From an uncultured Bacteroidales bacterium (GTDB taxonomy: Bacteria > Bacteroidota > Bacteroidia > Bacteroidales > Muribaculaceae), in the NCBI GenBank assembly GCA_947175585.1, contig CAMWNL010000008.1, positions 1-11,985 of the forward strand: a stretch of DNA of 11,985 bases. Reading direction: 5' to 3'. Both the position numbers and the translations under genes were made by a program. This document shows positions 7,670 through 11,985 of this stretch, piece by piece. How positions within the stretch are numbered: the stretch's first letter is position 1; every line of letters starts with the position of its first letter. Under the pieces are notes generated by a model that was not told the origin of the DNA, did not search any database, and saw only the letters and a program-made list of their open reading frames with translations.

Positions 7670-7689
7670 GGACGCACCAGGGTGCGTCC
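7670..7689. repeat. REP-like palindrome between the channel and second permease genes
   Basis: GGACGCACC (7670-7678) and GGTGCGTCC (7681-7689) form a perfect 9-bp inverted repeat around AG. The two innermost pairs would probably open to make a loop. It is GC-rich within an otherwise AT-rich 61-bp gap. I recall similar GGGACGCACC palindromes in intergenic DNA of gut Bacteroidetes, so it may be one copy of a dispersed repeat. In RNA it would be a strong hairpin just before the second permease. The minus strand continues GCCATATAAATT with no U-tract, so it is not a standard terminator. Confidence 0.7.
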
Positions 7690-7696
7690 CTACAAG

Positions 7697-9196
7697 TTAT
7701 TCCACTCCGATGGCGCGGTCGAAGGCGACTGAGATCGGGGTATGGAACTCGAAGTCGAAGAGGGTGAGCTTGCGTATCTTGTAGTAGCTTAGCCAATAAT
7801 TCTGTAATGAGTTGATGTAGTTTTTGCTTGCTTCCTGCTGACGGTTATGGGCGAGGGTAAGACTATTGATGTCGGCCTTGCCGATGATGAAGCGCTGACG
7901 TGTCTGACTGTAAGCCATGTCGGCGAGGTCAAGAGCCTCCACCGCACTGGCAACCAACCGCTGCTGTGTGGCAAATTCGCTGATAGTCATAGTGACGTCC
8001 TGATCGATGGTCAGCTCCTCCTGACGACCAGCGATTTCGGCAACGTTGAGAGTATTTTTAGCCGTGTTGACCTTGCCTTTTCTCACACCCCAGTCGACAA
8101 GCGGAATCGAAACAGACACCGATACAAGATCCTGACGAAGAGGGTTACGGTAGGCATCGGGGAGCTTATTGGCAACCTGATTGAAACCGACGCTGGCATT
8201 GACCGATGCATTAAAACGCGCCTCAGCCTTAGCCCGGCTCAGATCGCGCTGCGCTTCAAGCACCGACTGGCGGTAGCCGAGCAATGTCGGATTGTTCTCG
8301 CGAGCCTGTTCGATAGCGAAATCGAGTGGAATCTCAAATGCCGCCGGTGTGCCGGGCACCTTGACTTCAATCTCGGTGTCAGTGTCCATACCTAAATATG
8401 AAGCAAGTGCAAAGCGCGCACGTTTAAGATTGATACGGGCATTTTCGAGAGTATTTTCGGCATTAACCTTGTCAAGTCTGAGAGTCAACAGGTCGGCCTG
8501 AGAGATTGAAGCAATCTTAAACCGGCGCTCGCCGATAGTGTAGAGAGTGTCAGTTGACGCAAGGTTGTCAACAGCAAGACGATATTCAGACTGCGCGAGT
8601 GCGAGTGCGAAAAAGTAGCTGACAACCTGCTCCGACACACTCTCCATATTGTAGATGAACTCACGTTTGACCTTTTCATATTTTATCGGCTCAATCTTGC
8701 GCTCCCATTTAAACTGATTGTAGCCTATCAGGCTCTGGCGGTAACCCATTCTGACAGGGATACTCGAAAACTGGTTGCTTGAGTAGGCTCCGAAGTTACG
8801 AAGATACTCCAGATCACTTTCGAGATAGAAGTAACCGCCGAGGAAGTCAACGTTTTGGGTCACGGTGAGTCCGGCGGAAGCCATATAAATCTTCTGACTG
8901 CGGAACACGTCGATGTCCTCTTCATAATTATATCGCTGGGTAATATAACGGTTATATTGTGCCGGAGTGATATCCATAGTCAGACTCGGCAGACGGTTGG
9001 CGCGGAACGTACGCCACTGCCAGTAGCCCGACGCATATAGATTCTGATAGCGGAAAGCCGTGAGCGACGAGTCGTTTGCAAGTCTGATGGCGTCGCCGAG
9101 CGAAAGCTCAACGCCGCGCGCTCCTGCTGTGCAAGGCAAAAGCAATGCCGCAAGCATCCACGCCATCGCTGATATTAGCAGTTTATTTAATTTCAT
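7697..9196 (-). CDS. TolC-family outer-membrane efflux channel
   Basis: A 499-residue outer-membrane factor that would form a trimeric duct taking substrate from the RND permease and adaptor out of the cell. A Sec signal peptide covers about residues 1-26 (positive start MKLNK, a hydrophobic stretch, cleavage after AGA). There are two internally related halves typical of the OEP domain, the first from about residue 32 (LSLGDAIRLANDS) and the second from about residue 292 (DFAIEQARENNPTL). Long amphipathic helices appear at about 170-265 and 300-330, and again at about 375-470; SIPLVDWGVRKGKVNTAK at 363-380 is a typical OEP strand-to-helix passage. C22 is preceded by Pro, so it is not a lipobox. 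The start ATG overlaps the stop of the upstream permease as ATGA, implying coupled translation. It is the only channel gene in the window and could serve both permeases. Confidence 0.93.
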   Translation of the reverse strand: MKLNKLLISAMAWMLAALLLPCTAGARGVELSLGDAIRLANDSSLTAFRYQNLYASGYWQWRTFRANRLPSLTMDITPAQYNRYITQRYNYEEDIDVFRSQKIYMASAGLTVTQNVDFLGGYFYLESDLEYLRNFGAYSSNQFSSIPVRMGYRQSLIGYNQFKWERKIEPIKYEKVKREFIYNMESVSEQVVSYFFALALAQSEYRLAVDNLASTDTLYTIGERRFKIASISQADLLTLRLDKVNAENTLENARINLKRARFALASYLGMDTDTEIEVKVPGTPAAFEIPLDFAIEQARENNPTLLGYRQSVLEAQRDLSRAKAEARFNASVNASVGFNQVANKLPDAYRNPLRQDLVSVSVSIPLVDWGVRKGKVNTAKNTLNVAEIAGRQEELTIDQDVTMTISEFATQQRLVASAVEALDLADMAYSQTRQRFIIGKADINSLTLAHNRQQEASKNYINSLQNYWLSYYKIRKLTLFDFEFHTPISVAFDRAIGVE

Positions 9197-11985
9197 GAAT
9201 TAAGTTTTTTGCGTTCAGGTGAGTAGATAAGGTAGTAGACGAGAGGGATGATGAAAACACTGACGAGGGTGCCGACAATCATAGAGCCGATCATGGCGAT
9301 TGCCAACGGTCGCTGCAGCTCAGAACCCATATCTGAGGTGAACAGCACAGGCACCATCGCAAAAATCGTTGTCAGCGATGTCATTATAATCGGTTTCAGA
9401 CGGCGCTGACCGGCTGTGTGGATTGACTCCAGGAGTGGCATGCCGGTCTTGCGCAACTCATTGATGGCATCGAGTTTAAGGATTGAGTCATTGACCACGA
9501 TACCACAGGTCACGATAATGCCGATGGCCGACATAAGATTGAGCGTCTGCCCGAAAATCCAGAGGCTGAGCAGAGCGAAGGTAATGTCAATCGGGATTTC
9601 GAGCAATACGACAAGCGGCTGGACGAAGCTTTCGAGCTGGGCACAAAGGATAAAGTACATCAGCAAGAGCGAAACGAGCAGGATGACAGTCAGCTCTTTC
9701 ATCATCTTAGAGTTGGAGAAAAGCGAGCCGGTAAACGATACGTCGAAGTTGCCTTCGTCGCTCACCTCAGTCTGAATGGTTTTGGTCACTCCGTCGGCTT
9801 CAGCGGCCGTGATGTCAAGTGCCACGGGAATGTACTCTCCGCTCTCGTCGGAGTTGATTGTCTTGAAGTCGTTGCTCCACGTGGTTGAAACAAGAGCTTT
9901 GAGCGGCACCTCTGCAATACTTCCGTCTTTATTCATACGCGCTCTGACGAGGGTGGTCTCAAGCACTTCTTCCACACTCTTGCCACGGTCCGTGACCTGA
10001 ACGGGAATATACTCCTGATATGAACGCAGCGTGGCGGCCTGTGATCCTTTGAAAGCCGAGCGGAGCACTCTCTGAACCTCGCTGAAGTCGACACCATAAA
10101 TAGCGAGACGCTCCTGATCAACATTAATGTTTATCTGCTTGCGCAGAGCCATATCCTGCAGGGGTCGGCCGGTCGAAGATCTGATGCGGTCGCGCATATC
10201 GGTTGATAGCTTGACCAGCGACGGCATATTACCGGACTTAAGATTAAGCCGGGCTTCGAGCGGAGGCTCAGATGAAGAGAATACTTTTTCAAACACATTG
10301 TCAGGAGCCGAGAATTCGAAAGTGCATCCGGCATATCGGTGCGAAAGTGCGTTGGAGATGGCATCTTTCAGCAGCGCGAGACTGTCGGGGGAAGCCGTGC
10401 GGATGTACATTTCGCACTCTGATTCGGCAAGGTCTCCACCGTCACTGAGCATAAAGTCCTGGGGGCCGATAAAAACTGATTGTTCTTTGACGAGACCGCT
10501 TACAACGTCGAGTATATCATTGGCGCGGCGACGGTTTTCGACAATATTGATGTTCTCATTCCAGTCGATGGTGACCATCGTCTCATCGCTGTCAATCTCA
10601 GGCATGCGCTCTGTGTCGAGCACCCTGAAGAGCGGAAATATCGCCGCTATTGTCAGAATCACAAAGCCGATTGACACAGCCTTATGGCCGAAAATCCAGT
10701 CTATACCCTTGTCATACCAGTGTATCATCGCTCCACCCTTATCCTCTTTGAGCAGTGCGTTCTGGTCTTTCTTGCGATGGAAGAAGAGGTTGTAGAGCAC
10801 AGGCATCAGCGTTATGCCGACTATATATGACGCTGCCAGGCCGGCAGTGATGGCAAAAGCCTGGTCGGCGAAGATAGCTCCTGCGATGCCGCTCATAAAT
10901 ACCAGAGGCACAAACACAGCAACAGTTGTCAGTGATGAGCTGAGCATAGGTGAAATCATCTCGTTTGTACCGAGGATACAACTCTCAAATAACGATTTAC
11001 CACGCTGACGATACTGAGTGATATTTTCGGCCACGATGACTGAGTTGTCAATCATCATGCCGACCGCAAGTATCAGACCGGCGAGCGAAATGATGTTGAT
11101 CGACACGTGGAAGAAATAAAACAGCAGGAATGTCACAATCACCGCCACGACAATCGTGATACCGATGACAAAAGGCAGACGGATGCTGCGCATAAAAAGC
11201 GCGCAGACCACAAAGACCAGAATAAGACCGAGTATGAGGTTTTGCTCAAGATTGGTTATTGTGAAGTCAAGAAGCTGAGTCTGGCTACGGGTCAGAGCAA
11301 ATGAAATGCCGGGATATTGAGAAGAAAAATAGTCAATCGTCTCGTCAACGGCTTTTTCAAGACCTGACATGCTCTCGGCATCGTGTTTAATTATCGCCAT
11401 CGTCACGGCGCGACCATCATTATAACTTGAAAAACCGACCGGTGTCTGCTCGACAAGCTCAACAGAGCAAAAGTCACCGAGCGAATACATGCGGTTGTTT
11501 TTCATCAGCCTGACATTTTTGACATCGTCGGGTGTACGCAGTTGATTGGATACATGAATGTTATATTCATAATATCCGTCTCGAACGGTCATGCTGCCCG
11601 GATCGGCATTATTTGCAGTGAGAGCTGACTCGATGTCGCTGACAACGATTCCGGCAATCTTCATGCGGTCATAGTCGGGCTGCAGACGCAATTCCTTACC
11701 GGGAACACCCGTGACATCGACCATAGCTACTTCAGGCAATTGCTCCAGTCGGCGACGGACGATATTCTCGGCGATATCGCTCAGTTCGAGAAACTTCGCA
11801 TTGTCGTCGTCGCCTTTGAGCGTCATCTGCAGATACATGACAGGAATATCTGTAGCGCTTGCCTTCACGGCCTTAGGGCGACGAGTGTCACGCGGCAGAG
11901 AGTTCATAGCCGCGTCGATTTTCTCGTTTACCTCGATGAAGGCCAAGTCGGTATTGACACCATAGTCCATTGTAAGGCTTATCAC
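9193..11985 (-). CDS. RND efflux permease, 5' end beyond the window
   Basis: The visible 930 codons lack the N-terminus. By alignment to AcrB, the first codon here (a GTG read as Val) lies near residue 88, so TM1 and the start of the periplasmic loop are missing and full length is about 1015-1020. Visible parts, numbered from the window edge: TM2-TM6 about 247-400, TM7 about 435-453, a periplasmic loop to about 760, and TM8-TM12 about 765-920. TM4 has GMMIDNSVIVAEN at 309-321, with D313 matching AcrB D407. TM10 has GIVVNDSILKLD at 828-839, with N832 where AcrB has K940. TM11 has R862 and T869 matching R971 and T978. This is a canonical-looking proton-driven drug or lipophile exporter of a Bacteroidetes type. 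The metal-pump signature of CzcA (DG in TM4) is absent. An adaptor gene is expected upstream, outside the window. Confidence 0.93.
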   Translation of the reverse strand: MISLTMDYGVNTDLAFIEVNEKIDAAMNSLPRDTRRPKAVKASATDIPVMYLQMTLKGDDDNAKFLELSDIAENIVRRRLEQLPEVAMVDVTGVPGKELRLQPDYDRMKIAGIVVSDIESALTANNADPGSMTVRDGYYEYNIHVSNQLRTPDDVKNVRLMKNNRMYSLGDFCSVELVEQTPVGFSSYNDGRAVTMAIIKHDAESMSGLEKAVDETIDYFSSQYPGISFALTRSQTQLLDFTITNLEQNLILGLILVFVVCALFMRSIRLPFVIGITIVVAVIVTFLLFYFFHVSINIISLAGLILAVGMMIDNSVIVAENITQYRQRGKSLFESCILGTNEMISPMLSSSLTTVAVFVPLVFMSGIAGAIFADQAFAITAGLAASYIVGITLMPVLYNLFFHRKKDQNALLKEDKGGAMIHWYDKGIDWIFGHKAVSIGFVILTIAAIFPLFRVLDTERMPEIDSDETMVTIDWNENINIVENRRRANDILDVVSGLVKEQSVFIGPQDFMLSDGGDLAESECEMYIRTASPDSLALLKDAISNALSHRYAGCTFEFSAPDNVFEKVFSSSEPPLEARLNLKSGNMPSLVKLSTDMRDRIRSSTGRPLQDMALRKQININVDQERLAIYGVDFSEVQRVLRSAFKGSQAATLRSYQEYIPVQVTDRGKSVEEVLETTLVRARMNKDGSIAEVPLKALVSTTWSNDFKTINSDESGEYIPVALDITAAEADGVTKTIQTEVSDEGNFDVSFTGSLFSNSKMMKELTVILLVSLLLMYFILCAQLESFVQPLVVLLEIPIDITFALLSLWIFGQTLNLMSAIGIIVTCGIVVNDSILKLDAINELRKTGMPLLESIHTAGQRRLKPIIMTSLTTIFAMVPVLFTSDMGSELQRPLAIAMIGSMIVGTLVSVFIIPLVYYLIYSPERKKLNS

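Noticed and set aside
7670..7689. Intrinsic terminator after the TolC-family gene
   Set aside because: The hairpin is strong but is not followed by a U-rich tract on the transcribed strand.
7847..8395. 182-residue plus-strand open frame
   Set aside because: Fully antisense to the TolC-family gene, whose reading frame is supported by a signal peptide and OEP features.
9131..9133. Lipoprotein signal in the TolC-family protein (C22)
   Set aside because: The residue before Cys is Pro, which does not fit a lipobox. A signal peptidase I site after AGA is more likely.
10127..10795. 222-residue plus-strand open frame
   Set aside because: Antisense to the partial RND permease. It is serine- and arginine-rich with no domain, as expected of a shadow frame.
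11983..11985. GTG as the start of the RND permease
   Set aside because: The alignment with AcrB places this codon near residue 88. TM1 is missing, so it is an internal Val and the gene continues beyond the window.

Overview
The window reads as chromosomal DNA of a Bacteroidales bacterium, probably a Muribaculaceae-like gut member (inference). Evidence: promoters of the TTG-N20-TAnnTTTG type, AT-rich leaders without a Shine-Dalgarno sequence, the start of a Bacteroidetes-style AAA_14 ATPase at the left edge, and RND/TolC efflux proteins of Bacteroidetes flavour. No rRNA, tRNA, CRISPR array, transposase or phage gene was seen.

Left part (1-3504). A minus-strand ATPase gene is cut by the left edge (only its first 26 codons are present). 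It is separated by about 317 bp from a plus-strand galactose operon. The gap holds two phased palindromes upstream of the ATPase start and a near-consensus promoter for the operon. The operon is galK (galactokinase), galM (galactose mutarotase) and a sugar-phosphate nucleotidyltransferase, with an overlap of 7 bp and a gap of 4 bp. No classical galT or galE is present. The third gene is therefore a plausible nucleotide-sugar step acting on the galactose 1-phosphate made by GalK, but its substrate is unproven.

Right part (3501-11985, all minus strand). In transcription order this is an RND permease (5' end outside the window), a TolC-type outer-membrane channel overlapping it by 4 bp, a second complete and more divergent RND permease after a 61-bp gap with a REP-like palindrome, and then gluQ (glutamyl-queuosine tRNA(Asp) synthetase) with its own promoter. 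The first three genes look like one efflux module. A periplasmic adaptor would be expected just beyond 11985. Two permeases around one channel raises the possibility of a hetero-oligomeric pump or of two pumps sharing a channel.

The galactose operon and gluQ converge with their stop codons sharing one TTAA. The window is mostly ordinary metabolism and efflux. The points most worth following are the nucleotidyltransferase in the galactose operon, the paired and unequal RND permeases, and the twin palindromes upstream of the ATPase. I did not find a clearly new multi-gene system.
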